Source: Pseudovibrio sp000156235 (lineage in GTDB: Bacteria; Pseudomonadota; Alphaproteobacteria; Rhizobiales; Stappiaceae). From it: 64,000 bases of DNA. Below the pieces are notes generated by a model, which saw only the letters and a program-made list of their open reading frames with translations, ran no database searches and was not told the DNA's origin. The translations under genes were made by a program, and so were the position numbers. Numbering within the stretch: position 1 is the stretch's first letter; each line of letters begins with the position of its first letter. The stretch lies in contig NZ_DS996816.1 of assembly GCF_000156235.1 (NCBI RefSeq), positions 56,001-120,000 on the forward strand, written 5' to 3'. This document shows positions 52,889 through 63,680 of this stretch, one piece after another.

Positions 52889-53726
52889 GATTGATGCCCA
52901 CCACCATTTCTGGAAGCTTTCCCGCGGCGACTACAGCTGGCTGACACCAGACCTGAACGTCCTTTATCGCGACTTCCTCGTCAGCGACATCCAGCCCCTG
53001 CTCACGCAAGCCAAGATGGACGGAACCATTCTCGTTCAGGCCGCTGACACCGTTGAAGAAACCCACTTCATGCTGGAACTGGCCGCACAGCACGACTGGA
53101 TCCTCGGCGTTGTCGGCTGGGTGGATATGGAGGCAGCGAACGCCCCTGAGATCATTCGGGAGCTCTCACAAAACCCAAAGCTAGTCGGCATTCGTCCGAT
53201 GATACAAGACATTGAAGACGATGAGTGGATGCTGCAGGACAACCTGCGCCCCGCCATTCAGGCCCTCATCGACAACAATCTGACACTCGACCTGCTGGTC
53301 CAGCCTAGGCATCTGCCACACCTCAAAACTTTCCTCAGCCGCTATCCAGATCTGCGCGCAGTCATCGACCATGGCGCAAAACCGGATATCCGCAACAAGG
53401 CCATCGAGACGTGGTCCCAACACGTCGGCGACATCGCACGCACCTCCAACGTCTGCTGTAAACTCTCCGGCCTCCTCACAGAAGCCTCCGAAAACGCAGA
53501 GATCGAAGATATCGCGCCCTACGCTTTTCACATCCTGAAATGCTTTGGGCCTGAGCGCGTGATGTTCGGCAGCGACTGGCCGGTTCTTCTCCTCGCGAAT
53601 ACCTATCAAAACTGGGTGGACATGGTGGAACAGCTCACCGCTGACCTGCCTCAGGCAGATTGGGAGGCCATCTTTGGTGGCACCGCTGCAAAGTTCTACC
53701 TCACCAAAACAATGGAAACTCTCTGA
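52881..53726 (+). CDS. Amidohydrolase, probable L-fuconolactonase
   Basis: This 281-residue amidohydrolase_2 protein has metal ligands HHHFW in MLRIDAHHHFWKLSRGDYSW, further His in IDHGAKPDIR and Asp in VMFGSDWPVLLLAN. This is the layout of L-fucono-1,5-lactonase and L-rhamnonolactonase (COG3618), which open the lactone made by the AKR encoded upstream. Its start overlaps the AKR end by 8 bp and its stop touches the start of the dehydratase gene by 1 bp spacing. Unlike many amidohydrolases, members of this group often need no bound metal. Confidence 0.9.
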   Translation: MLRIDAHHHFWKLSRGDYSWLTPDLNVLYRDFLVSDIQPLLTQAKMDGTILVQAADTVEETHFMLELAAQHDWILGVVGWVDMEAANAPEIIRELSQNPKLVGIRPMIQDIEDDEWMLQDNLRPAIQALIDNNLTLDLLVQPRHLPHLKTFLSRYPDLRAVIDHGAKPDIRNKAIETWSQHVGDIARTSNVCCKLSGLLTEASENAEIEDIAPYAFHILKCFGPERVMFGSDWPVLLLANTYQNWVDMVEQLTADLPQADWEAIFGGTAAKFYLTKTMETL

Positions 53727-53727
53727 A

Positions 53728-55251
53728 ATGTCGGCACCCATTCCAGCCAGCGTCAAACTCCAGCCAGCTGACAACGTCATCATCGCCACAAGAGCGCTAC
53801 AGCCGGGCGATCAGGCAGGCGACCTTCAGGTCCGCGATAACATCCCGGCAGGCCACAAAATCGCTGAGCGTGACATCAAGCAAGGCGAAGCACTCATCAA
53901 GTTCGGCCAGACAATCGGCTTCGCCATAACCGACATTCAGGCAGGCTCCCACGTGCATTCGCACAACATGGAGTTCTCCGATCCCGGCGTGCACCACAGC
54001 TTCTGCAAGGACTACAAGCCAACGCAATACGTAGAGCATCCGGAAGAACGCACCTTCCTTGGCTATCACCGCGAAGACGGCAGCGTCGGCACCCGCAACT
54101 ACATCGCCGTCCTCACCAGCGTAAACTGCTCTGCCACAGCAGCTCACCGCATCGCCGATGCTTTCAGTGACGAAGACCTGCTCCAGTTTGAGAACGTTGA
54201 CGGCGTTGCCTCCTTCGCCCACGGCACAGGCTGCGGCATGGCAGGCGACAACGAAGGCTTCGCAAACCTGCAACGCGTCCTCTGGGGTTACGCCAGAAAC
54301 CCGAATGTCGGCGGCGTTCTGCTGGTAGGCCTGGGCTGCGAAGTCAACCAGATCGACTTTCTTTTGGATGCCTACGGCCTCAAGCAATCACCAACCTTCC
54401 AGTTCATGAACATTCAGGGCATGGGCGGGCTGCGCAAAACCATCGAAGCAGGCATTGAGAAGGTCAAAGCCATGCTGCCGGAGGTCAACAAAGCCACCCG
54501 TCATCCAGCACCGGTTTCCAAGTTGATGGTCGGCCTGCAATGCGGCGGCTCCGATGGCTGGTCCGGCGTCACGGCCAACCCGGCCCTTGGCTACGCGACG
54601 GATCTGCTCGTCAAATACGGCGGCACTTCCGTCCTCTCTGAAACCTCAGAGATCTACGGTGCAGAACATCTGCTCACCAGCCGCGCCGCCAACCAGAAGA
54701 TTGCCGAAAAGCTCGTTGAACGGGTCCGTTGGTGGGAGGACTACACCGCCCGCAACAACGGCACCATGGACAACAACCCCTCACCGGGCAACAAACGCGG
54801 CGGCCTGACAACCATCCTCGAAAAATCCCTCGGCGCAGTCGCCAAAGGCGGCACGACAGCGCTGCAAGGCGTCTACAAATACGGTGAACCTATCGAGACC
54901 AACGGCTTCGTCTTTATGGACAGCCCCGGCTATGACCCTGCTTCTGTCACCGGCCAGATCGCCAGTGGTTGCAACCTGATCGTCTTCACCACGGGTCGCG
55001 GCTCCGCCTTTGGCAGCAAGCCATCGCCAACGATCAAAGTCGCCAGTAACACACCTCTCTTCGAGCATATGCCTGAGGATATGGACTTCAACGCAGGCTC
55101 CATCATCTCCGAAGGAAGATCCGTCGAAGAGGTTGGTACAGAACTGTTTGAGCTGATGATCAAAGTCGCGTCTGGCGAACACAGCAAATCAGAAGCTCAG
55201 GGCCTGGGCGACTACGAGTTCGTGCCTTGGCAAATTGGCGCGGTGATGTAG
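53728..55251 (+). CDS. UxaA/altronate-dehydratase family enzyme, probable L-fuconate dehydratase
   Basis: This 507-residue protein starts 1 bp after the lactonase stop. An N-terminal SAF domain (about 12-90: PADNVIIATRALQPGDQAG to NIPAGHKIAERDIKQGEALIKFG) is fused to the main UxaA_C domain with FLGYHREDGSVGTRNYIAVLTSVNCS, FAHGTGCGM, GLQCGGSDGWSGVTANPALG and FTTGRGSAFGSKPSPTIK. Cysteines in these segments probably hold a metal centre. The family dehydrates altronate or galactarate. Here it takes the place in the L-fucose operon usually held by an enolase-superfamily fuconate dehydratase, so a new substrate for UxaA fits. The start ATG 53728 is fixed by coupling. Confidence 0.85.
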   Translation: MSAPIPASVKLQPADNVIIATRALQPGDQAGDLQVRDNIPAGHKIAERDIKQGEALIKFGQTIGFAITDIQAGSHVHSHNMEFSDPGVHHSFCKDYKPTQYVEHPEERTFLGYHREDGSVGTRNYIAVLTSVNCSATAAHRIADAFSDEDLLQFENVDGVASFAHGTGCGMAGDNEGFANLQRVLWGYARNPNVGGVLLVGLGCEVNQIDFLLDAYGLKQSPTFQFMNIQGMGGLRKTIEAGIEKVKAMLPEVNKATRHPAPVSKLMVGLQCGGSDGWSGVTANPALGYATDLLVKYGGTSVLSETSEIYGAEHLLTSRAANQKIAEKLVERVRWWEDYTARNNGTMDNNPSPGNKRGGLTTILEKSLGAVAKGGTTALQGVYKYGEPIETNGFVFMDSPGYDPASVTGQIASGCNLIVFTTGRGSAFGSKPSPTIKVASNTPLFEHMPEDMDFNAGSIISEGRSVEEVGTELFELMIKVASGEHSKSEAQGLGDYEFVPWQIGAVM

Positions 55252-55259
55252 CCAGCCAG

Positions 55260-56119
55260 CTACCGGCGAAACCTCGCCCTGTACTCGCGCGGTGTCATGC
55301 CTTTCACCGCGCGAAACTGGCGATTAAAGTTGGCCAGCGCCGAATACCCAACATTATGAGCAATGAGCGACACAGGGGCATCGCCGCCAGAAAGCTGCGC
55401 GCACGCATCCCCAATCCGAATACGTTTCAGATACTCAGAGACCGTCTGCCCGGTATGGCGTTGAAACAGCCGGTGCACACCTGAAACACTGAGCGCCGCA
55501 GTTTCTGCCAGTTCTTCCAAAGGCAACACCCGTGAATACTCGGAATGAATAAGCGTCAGCACTCGGTCAATCCGCTCATTCCCACCATCCGCGCTGGAAA
55601 GCACCACCGGATCATGCGCAAGCTGCATCGCATACTCATCCTCAGAAAGCTCCGCCAGCACCCGCAAGATGGTGAACAAGCGCTCCAACGGATCTTCCTT
55701 AAAGAATCTCCTGATCTTCGGCACCACTCGATGCCTTGCATCATCGCTGAAACTCAAACCCGCCAAGGCCCGCTGAAACAGCTTCTTCACGCCGGAGAGC
55801 TCTGACATCTCATTGGTGATCCGCTCAATCCACTCTGGCTCAAACCAGATCACCAGTGCCTGATGGGGCTCCTCATCATCAGGCTGCTGTTGGACGCCCA
55901 AGTATGCGGAAGATTGGGCCCAAGCAGCACAAGGTCTGCATGCCCATAATCGCCCACATGATCCCCCACATAGCGTTGGCCTTCCGAGTTCAATGTCAGC
56001 GTCAGCTCATATTCAGGATGATGATGCCAGGAGAACGGAATGCCATCATGAAGACGCCGGTTCATCACCTTGAATGAACCGTCTTCAGACTCTGGCACTT
56101 TCTCCAGATATGATCGCAT
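55260..56119 (-). pseudogene. AraC family transcriptional regulator with a frameshift
   Basis: Two overlapping minus-strand frames together make one AraC regulator. The N-terminal cupin part runs from ATG 56119 (HDGIPFSWHHHPEYELTLTL, YGHADLVLLGPNLPHTWASN). The C-terminal part (DDEEPHQALVIWFEPEWIERI, then the two HTH motifs LPLEELAETAALSVSGVHRLF and DAPVSLIAHNVGYSALANF, ending MTPREYRARFRR) lies in the -1 frame. Joining NSS to PDDEEPHQ needs one extra C at the GG run at 55882-55883. The remaining sequence is intact, so the break is recent or is a sequencing error. If real, the 89-residue product lacks DNA binding. It is divergent from the PhyH gene. Confidence 0.85.
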
Positions 56120-56235
56120 TTCACCCTCTGAACCAGTAAGACGCCAGAATAGTATCAGTATCAGCTAGTTTAGAACAACTCTCACATACCAAAGTGAATA
56201 AACTTACAAGCCATTGAAGGATCTGGGAGGACCAC

Positions 56236-57171
56236 ATGGACGCTGAACTGCTTGCAGACAATCACTGGGGCTCAACTGCAACCGACACCCAGTTGAAAGA
56301 CATCAAGAAAACCCTGCCCTTACGCGTACTGTCAGAAGAAGACTGGCAACACTGGATCACCCGCGGCTATGTCATCGTGCGTCAGGCCGTGCCGCAGGAA
56401 AACGTAAAGCGCCTGGTAGATCTGCTTTGGGAGTTTGATGAGAAAGATCCTAAGGATCCCTCCACCTGGTACACCCCACAACGCCGCGCCCACAAAATGC
56501 TGGAGCTTAACAACGCGGGCATGCTGGAGATTTATAACCACCAGTACCTGTGGGACAACCGCATGCAGCAACGCATCTACGATGCCTTCGTAGATATCTG
56601 GGACCGCGAAGATCTTTGGGTCAGCATCGACCGCGCCAATCTCAATCCCCCCAAGAAAGACCGAGACGGAAAACCCGGCTTCATTCATTGGGATGTCGAC
56701 ACCTCCTTGCGCCCGCTGCCCATCAGCGTGCAAGGCGTCCTCTCACTGGTGAAGCAGGATGAAGAAACCGGTGGCTTCCAATGCATCCCCAAACTCTTCG
56801 AAGACTTTGAGGAGTGGGTTAAGACCCAACCAGAAGATCGCAATCCAAAACATCCGGATTACACAGGCTTTGAAATTGAAAAAATTGAGATGGAACCGGG
56901 CGATTTGATGATCTTCAATGCGCTCCTCGCCCACGGCATCCGTCCCAACAACTCCAAAGACAAGGTACGCATCGCCCAATACATCTCCATGTTCCCGTCA
57001 GAACAGAGCAATGAAGATCTGAGGCAGGAGCGCATCCATCAGTGGCGCAATATGGTACCGCCGCAAAGAGCATCCTTCCCCGGCGACCCACGCGAATGGG
57101 AAAAGAAAAACGCCCAAACCGCTGAACTGACCAATCTCGGCAAAAAGCTTCTGGGGCTGGACCTCTGGTAA
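56236..57171 (+). CDS. Phytanoyl-CoA dioxygenase (PhyH) family protein
   Basis: This 311-residue Fe(II)/2-oxoglutarate-dependent oxygenase-like protein has the facial triad His/Asp in GFIHWDVDTSLRP and His in LLAHGIRPN, with the likely 2OG-binding Arg in GIRPNNS. The core starts at WITRGYVIVRQAVPQENVKRL, a typical PhyH entry. It belongs to the bacterial PhyH-like group, which hydroxylates various small molecules, and the substrate is unknown. It is divergent from the broken AraC regulator (116 bp), which was probably its activator, so its expression control may have been lost. Confidence 0.88.
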   Translation: MDAELLADNHWGSTATDTQLKDIKKTLPLRVLSEEDWQHWITRGYVIVRQAVPQENVKRLVDLLWEFDEKDPKDPSTWYTPQRRAHKMLELNNAGMLEIYNHQYLWDNRMQQRIYDAFVDIWDREDLWVSIDRANLNPPKKDRDGKPGFIHWDVDTSLRPLPISVQGVLSLVKQDEETGGFQCIPKLFEDFEEWVKTQPEDRNPKHPDYTGFEIEKIEMEPGDLMIFNALLAHGIRPNNSKDKVRIAQYISMFPSEQSNEDLRQERIHQWRNMVPPQRASFPGDPREWEKKNAQTAELTNLGKKLLGLDLW

Positions 57172-57211
57172 AACGAAAAAGAGCGCTTCCTCATTATGGG
57201 GAAACGCTCTT
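57172..57211. terminator. Bidirectional terminator after PhyH and VOC genes
   Basis: AAGAGCG (57179-57185)/CGCTCTT (57205-57211) stem with adjacent A-run and, on the minus strand, a T-rich tail. It lies between convergent genes. Confidence 0.8.
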
Positions 57212-57229
57212 GCACCGGTACACATTGCT

Positions 57230-57613
57230 CTATGCGTAACTGACGACCTCAAACTCAATGCCGTCATCGTCGTCGAAGTAGAAGCGGCGACCAGGCTCGT
57301 AATCTGCGTGGTTCCGGGTCTTATACCCGCCTGCCAGCACCTTCTTCTCAACCGCATCCAGATCATCAACGACCACGCCAACGTGGTTCAGACTACCATG
57401 AGTGACGTAATTGTCTTCCTTGGTCGCATTGGTGTTTCCGAGAGAATAAACGGCGATGTAACTGTCATCTGTTCCAACATGAACAGTGGTTCCACCCGCC
57501 CGAGCAGCACCCTGCCAACGCACATGCCAACCAAACCAATCTGAAAGACGGCCTGCGGTCGCAATTGGGTCAGAAACGGTGATGTTTACGTGCTCTAAAA
57601 AACTCTTTGTCAT
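57230..57613 (-). CDS. VOC family (glyoxalase/dioxygenase-fold) protein
   Basis: From ATG 57613 (AAAGG 9 nt upstream) the product is 127 residues. It has one vicinal-oxygen-chelate module: FLEHVNITVSDPIATAGRLSDWFGW with metal His, then VAVYS-type strand YIAVYSLGN, and the second half LNHVGVVVDDLDAVEKKVL with FYFDDDDGIEFEVVSY carrying the metal Glu/His. Members include glyoxalases, fosfomycin/bleomycin resistance proteins and dioxygenases, and which one this is cannot be said. It is divergent from soxR, and a SoxR-box-like dyad lies between them, so it is probably induced by redox-active compounds. Confidence 0.85.
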   Translation of the reverse strand: MTKSFLEHVNITVSDPIATAGRLSDWFGWHVRWQGAARAGGTTVHVGTDDSYIAVYSLGNTNATKEDNYVTHGSLNHVGVVVDDLDAVEKKVLAGGYKTRNHADYEPGRRFYFDDDDGIEFEVVSYA

Positions 57614-57655
57614 CGCAATAGCCTTTCTTTTGACTTCTGATGACACCCTGTTTAG

Positions 57656-57677
57656 GACTTCAAGTTAAGTTTAAGTC
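57656..57677. promoter_or_regulatory. SoxR-box-like dyad
   Basis: GACTTCAAGTT-AAGTTTAAGTC is an imperfect 11-bp inverted repeat resembling the SoxR consensus CCTCAAGTTAACTTGAGG (core CAAGTTAA shared). It lies between the VOC gene and soxR, 22 bp before the soxR ATG. Confidence 0.72.
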
Positions 57678-57699
57678 AAGCACTATTTTTGAGAAATTT

Positions 57700-58176
57700 A
57701 TGAAGCACTCAGATGTCATGACAATCGGTGAACTCGCCGAAAGATCCGGCCTCACCACATCGGCTATCCGCTTTTACGAAACCAAGGGAATAGTCACAGC
57801 CAGCCGCAATGCAGGCGGCCAACGCCGCTTCATGCGCGCCGACATCCGCCGCTTGTCTTTCGCTCTCATCGCACAAGAATTTGGCTTCACAATCAAAGAA
57901 ATTTCAGAGCAACTGGGAACCTTGCCACCGGGCCGCGCACCCAACAAAGTAGAATGGAAACGCCTGAGCCAACAGTTCAAGGTGCACTTGGATGAGCGTA
58001 TCACCCGCATGGAACGCTTAAGATCCCAGCTGGAAGGCTGCATGGGCTGTGGCTGTCTCTCCCTCGACAAATGCGAGCTCTACAACGCCGGCGACGCTGC
58101 CGCCAGCTACGGCCGCGGTCCCCGCTTCATCTACGGTGACAAATCTTTCAGGCAGCAAGCAGAACCAGCTGAATGA
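57700..58176 (+). CDS. soxR: Redox-sensing MerR family regulator SoxR
   Basis: This 158-residue MerR-family protein has helix-turn-helix TIGELAERSGLTTSAIRFYETKG (spanning 8-30), the wing RNAGGQRRFMRADIRRL, the dimer helix KRLSQQFKVHLDERITRMERL and the [2Fe-2S] cluster motif C114-x2-C117-x-C119-x5-C125 in CMGCGCLSLDKC. This is the exact SoxR spacing. It activates targets when its cluster is oxidised by redox-cycling compounds. Non-enteric SoxR usually controls efflux or detoxification genes, and the divergent VOC gene with a SoxR-box-like dyad fits that. ATG 57700 is preferred to the upstream 57640. Confidence 0.95.
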   Translation: MKHSDVMTIGELAERSGLTTSAIRFYETKGIVTASRNAGGQRRFMRADIRRLSFALIAQEFGFTIKEISEQLGTLPPGRAPNKVEWKRLSQQFKVHLDERITRMERLRSQLEGCMGCGCLSLDKCELYNAGDAAASYGRGPRFIYGDKSFRQQAEPAE

Positions 58177-58200
58177 CAAGGACGCATTCGTCCTTGTCAT
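58173..58200. repeat. Perfect hairpin overlapping soxR stop codon
   Basis: ATGACAAGGACG (58173-58184)/CGTCCTTGTCAT (58189-58200) is a 12-bp perfect inverted repeat with a 4-nt loop. The soxR TGA lies inside the left arm. No T-run follows, so it may protect the transcript end or work with Rho rather than terminate alone. Confidence 0.8.
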
Positions 58201-58274
58201 CATCAACCACACCGGTTGAAATGCGGGCAAAGTTGGAGGACTAAGGCTTTCATGAGCCCGCCCGCGAAAAAACC

Positions 58275-58871
58275 TTAGTTCTGCACCAGAACCACTTGGC
58301 CACTTCCTGAGCTGCTAAGAACATCGCGGTAATGCTCCGCAACCTTGGCAGCAGGCACACAATGCGTGCTATCCATTCCAAACTTCTCGGCAGATTCTTT
58401 CACGAGCGAGAGGCTCAATGAGTTGATGCGCTTATCATCAGCCAGCTCCAGCGCCACAGTTCGCACAAACGCATCAACACCAGCCGTTGCAATCGCAATT
58501 GCAGCAGTATTCGGCATCGGATGTTGGGCGACAGCACCGGAGGTTAGAGTAATGGAGCCACCCTTATTGAGGTACTTGTGACCAACACGGGTCAAGTTCA
58601 CCTGCCCCATGACTTTACTCTGCAAAGCCCGCTCATAGGCATGGTCCCCTTCCTCATCAAAGCCACCAAACACGCCATCACCAGCAACACTGATGATCGC
58701 ATCTACGGCGCCAATCTTTTCAAAAAGCGCCTCAAGAGAAGCTTTGTCTTCAATATCAGCCTGCATATCACCACTGGACCTGCCAACAGTGATCACCTCA
58801 TGCTCCTGCCCCAACAGTTTCGCAACTTCACTTCCAACAAGGCCAGTGCCACCTACAACAACAGTTTTCAT
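58275..58871 (-). CDS. Atypical short-chain dehydrogenase (Lin1944-like, no YxxxK)
   Basis: This 198-residue SDR has the cofactor loop VVVGGTGLVGSEVAKLL at residue 4 and TSGAVAQHP where the catalytic Ser is expected. The usual Tyr-x3-Lys is absent. The segment after the Ser reads MPNTAAIAIATAGVDAFVR. This loss is known in the Lin1944-like SDR group, which is often paired with LysR regulators. Enzymatic activity is therefore uncertain, and it may bind NADP only. It is divergent from the LysR gene with 103 bp between them, and it is probably controlled by that gene. Confidence 0.85.
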   Translation of the reverse strand: MKTVVVGGTGLVGSEVAKLLGQEHEVITVGRSSGDMQADIEDKASLEALFEKIGAVDAIISVAGDGVFGGFDEEGDHAYERALQSKVMGQVNLTRVGHKYLNKGGSITLTSGAVAQHPMPNTAAIAIATAGVDAFVRTVALELADDKRINSLSLSLVKESAEKFGMDSTHCVPAAKVAEHYRDVLSSSGSGQVVLVQN

Positions 58872-58974
58872 CTCAAACTCCTAATCAGTCTGTGTTTCTT
58901 GAAAACTGATGTACGCCCCAACTCATTCAGAAAAAAGCATAGCTTTCTGACCAACTCCGTCACATTATTAGACT

Positions 58975-59850
58975 ATGACGAATTTAGATCATCTCAATGT
59001 CATCAGCACGATCTGTGAAGTCGGAAGCTTCCAACTCGCAAGCGAAAAGCTGAACAAGGCACGCTCCGCGGTTTCTTATTCAGTGAAGCAGGTCGAAGAG
59101 TTCTACCAACTCCAGATCTTCGATCGCTCCAAGTACCGCCCAGAGCTCACGCCTGAAGGAAAAACTCTACTGGTTCAGATCAGAAGACTTCTGGAGCAAG
59201 CCAAAGCCTTCGAAGATTCAGTAAAAGACCTGAAGGGAGAAAACGAGCCTGAGATCCGCTTGGCAGTTAGCAGCATCTTTCCAGTCACTTGGATCACGGA
59301 CCTCCTAAAGTCACTCCGTACCAAGTTCCCTCAGACAACGATCCACTTGGATGTAGAAGTAGCCTCCGGAGAGCGCATGCTCCTGTCTGAATCTGTCGAC
59401 ATGGCCATCTTCGCCGCCCCAACTCGCAATGCATCGTTGGATTACAAGCCCATCACCAATAAGGATGTACCCCTTGTCATCTCTGATGTTTTGATTGGAG
59501 AGGCTGCCCCACATTCTCTCACGCGTGCTAGTTTGGCTGAGCATCCTCAGATCGTGGTAAAGTCCTCTGATGCTCAATCACCCGACACAGGCCTGCTTGC
59601 GGATGCACCAAAGTGGTATGTGACGGACCTGCAGGCCAAGAAAGATCTGATTACCTCTGGACTGGGCTGGGGCCGTCTTCCCCATCATATGATCGCTCAG
59701 GAGCTTTCTGAGGGCGTTCTGAAGACCCTGCCAACTCTTGGCGAGATCAGCCTGCCAATCTGCCTTGCCAAGCGCGGCAACCACCATTCGGGTCCGGTGG
59801 CCTCACATATCTGGAAGTACTTTGATGGAGAGCAGAATTTCCCGGCCTAG
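58975..59850 (+). CDS. LysR family transcriptional regulator
   Basis: This 291-residue LysR regulator has an N-terminal winged helix MTNLDHLNVISTICEVGSFQLASEKLNKARSAVSYSVKQVE (spanning 1-41) and the effector-binding domain from about 88 (EPEIRLAVSSIFPVTWITDLLKSL; the strand FPQTTIHLDVEVASGERMLL). It ends with the C-terminal subdomain PICLAKRGNHHSGPVASHIWKYF. The HTH helix SAVSYSVKQVEEFYQ is typical of the family. It probably activates the divergent SDR gene in response to an unknown small ligand. It is the last protein gene before the rrn operon. Confidence 0.92.
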   Translation: MTNLDHLNVISTICEVGSFQLASEKLNKARSAVSYSVKQVEEFYQLQIFDRSKYRPELTPEGKTLLVQIRRLLEQAKAFEDSVKDLKGENEPEIRLAVSSIFPVTWITDLLKSLRTKFPQTTIHLDVEVASGERMLLSESVDMAIFAAPTRNASLDYKPITNKDVPLVISDVLIGEAAPHSLTRASLAEHPQIVVKSSDAQSPDTGLLADAPKWYVTDLQAKKDLITSGLGWGRLPHHMIAQELSEGVLKTLPTLGEISLPICLAKRGNHHSGPVASHIWKYFDGEQNFPA

Positions 59851-59888
59851 GCGGGTTAGTTGCTAGTTTCTGTTTCAAAATCCGGACA

Positions 59889-59922
59889 ACAAAAAACCCG
59901 CCATCTTTGCGATAGCGGGTTT
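59889..59922 (-). terminator. Terminator of the rRNA operon
   Basis: On the minus strand AACCCGC (complement of 59915-59921)/GCGGGTT (59895-59901) is followed by a T-run. It lies just after the tRNA-fMet, the last RNA of the operon. Confidence 0.85.
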
Positions 59923-59928
59923 GATATT

Positions 59929-60006
<78 letters not shown>

Positions 60007-60059
60007 GTAATAAGGTATGTTCTGTGTATTTTGTCGAGATTTTTGTGTGTCTTATTCAT

Positions 60060-60175
60060 GCCCGGCGGCGCCCTACTCTCCCGCGTCTTAAGACGAAGTA
60101 CCATTGGCGCAGGGGCGTTTCACTTCCGAGTTCGGGATGGGATCGGGTGGGGGCGCCCCGCCATAGCCACCGGGC
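60060..60175 (-). rRNA. rrf: 5S ribosomal RNA
   Basis: About 115 nt. On the minus strand it begins near CCCGGTGGCTATGGCGG, contains the universal ACCCGATCCCATCCCGAACT and GTGAAACGCC, and ends with the pairing GCCGCCGGG. It follows the 23S gene by about 90 nt. Ends are approximate. Confidence 0.95.
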
Positions 60176-60264
60176 AGGAATAAGTCACATTATGAACTGG
60201 TCTGTTTTGTTTAGTTGAAGCTTTGTTTTTGGATTTAAGCTTTATGATTATAGCTTAATGGGAG

Positions 60265-62985
<2,721 letters not shown>

Positions 62986-63356
62986 ATCACTCTCATTAGC
63001 AATAATCATAAAACCACAATCCGAAGAATGCGGCCTCTGACTAAACCAACAAAAGCAAAGCTTGATTTCAACTTGGCACACATTGAATAGATCAATATGT
63101 ATCAAAGACATACATAAATGTATGTCTAGACCAGTTCATGAGACACAACTGGCGGGGCAGCGGTCAAGCGCCCCCATGGACACAATCCTTGCGGATCATG
63201 TTAACTGGCTAGCTGTCACCTACCGCAATTCCATAAGGAACTGGCGCGGCAAGCGGCCAATCATGTCTTCTCTTCAAAATGTCACAGAACAAGCAAGCTT
63301 GAGAACCAAGCTCGCAAAACGAATACTCTCATATGATATCAAGCTACGGAAGGAAT
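62986..63356 (-). other. tRNA-Ala to 23S spacer
   Basis: About 370 nt of internal transcribed spacer between tRNA-Ala and 23S. It contains AT-rich and GCGGCAAGC-type stretches but no further tRNA. It should carry processing stems for 23S and antitermination signals. Confidence 0.6.
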
Positions 63357-63432
63357 TGGTGGAGCCTAGGAGGATCGAACTCCTGACCTCCTGAATGCAA
63401 ATCAGGCGCTCTCCCAGCTGAGCTAAGGCCCC
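63357..63432 (-). tRNA. tRNA-Ala (TGC)
   Basis: A 76-nt cloverleaf with CCA encoded. Acceptor GGGGCCT/AGGCTCC, anticodon TGC in ATTTGCATT. It is the second spacer tRNA of the rrn operon. Confidence 0.96.
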
Positions 63433-63446
63433 ACTACCAAAAGGAA

Positions 63447-63523
<77 letters not shown>

Positions 63524-63680
63524 AGTATCTAAACTGGTCTGCTCAAGTGAGCATCCTTACCTTCCAGCGATATCATAAGAAAGAGAAACGAAGACGGCGG
63601 CTTCGCCATCTTTGCTGATCAAGTCAGCTATGTTCAAAAAACCAGTCGATAGTTACCGAAGTGACTGAAGACCGATCCTT

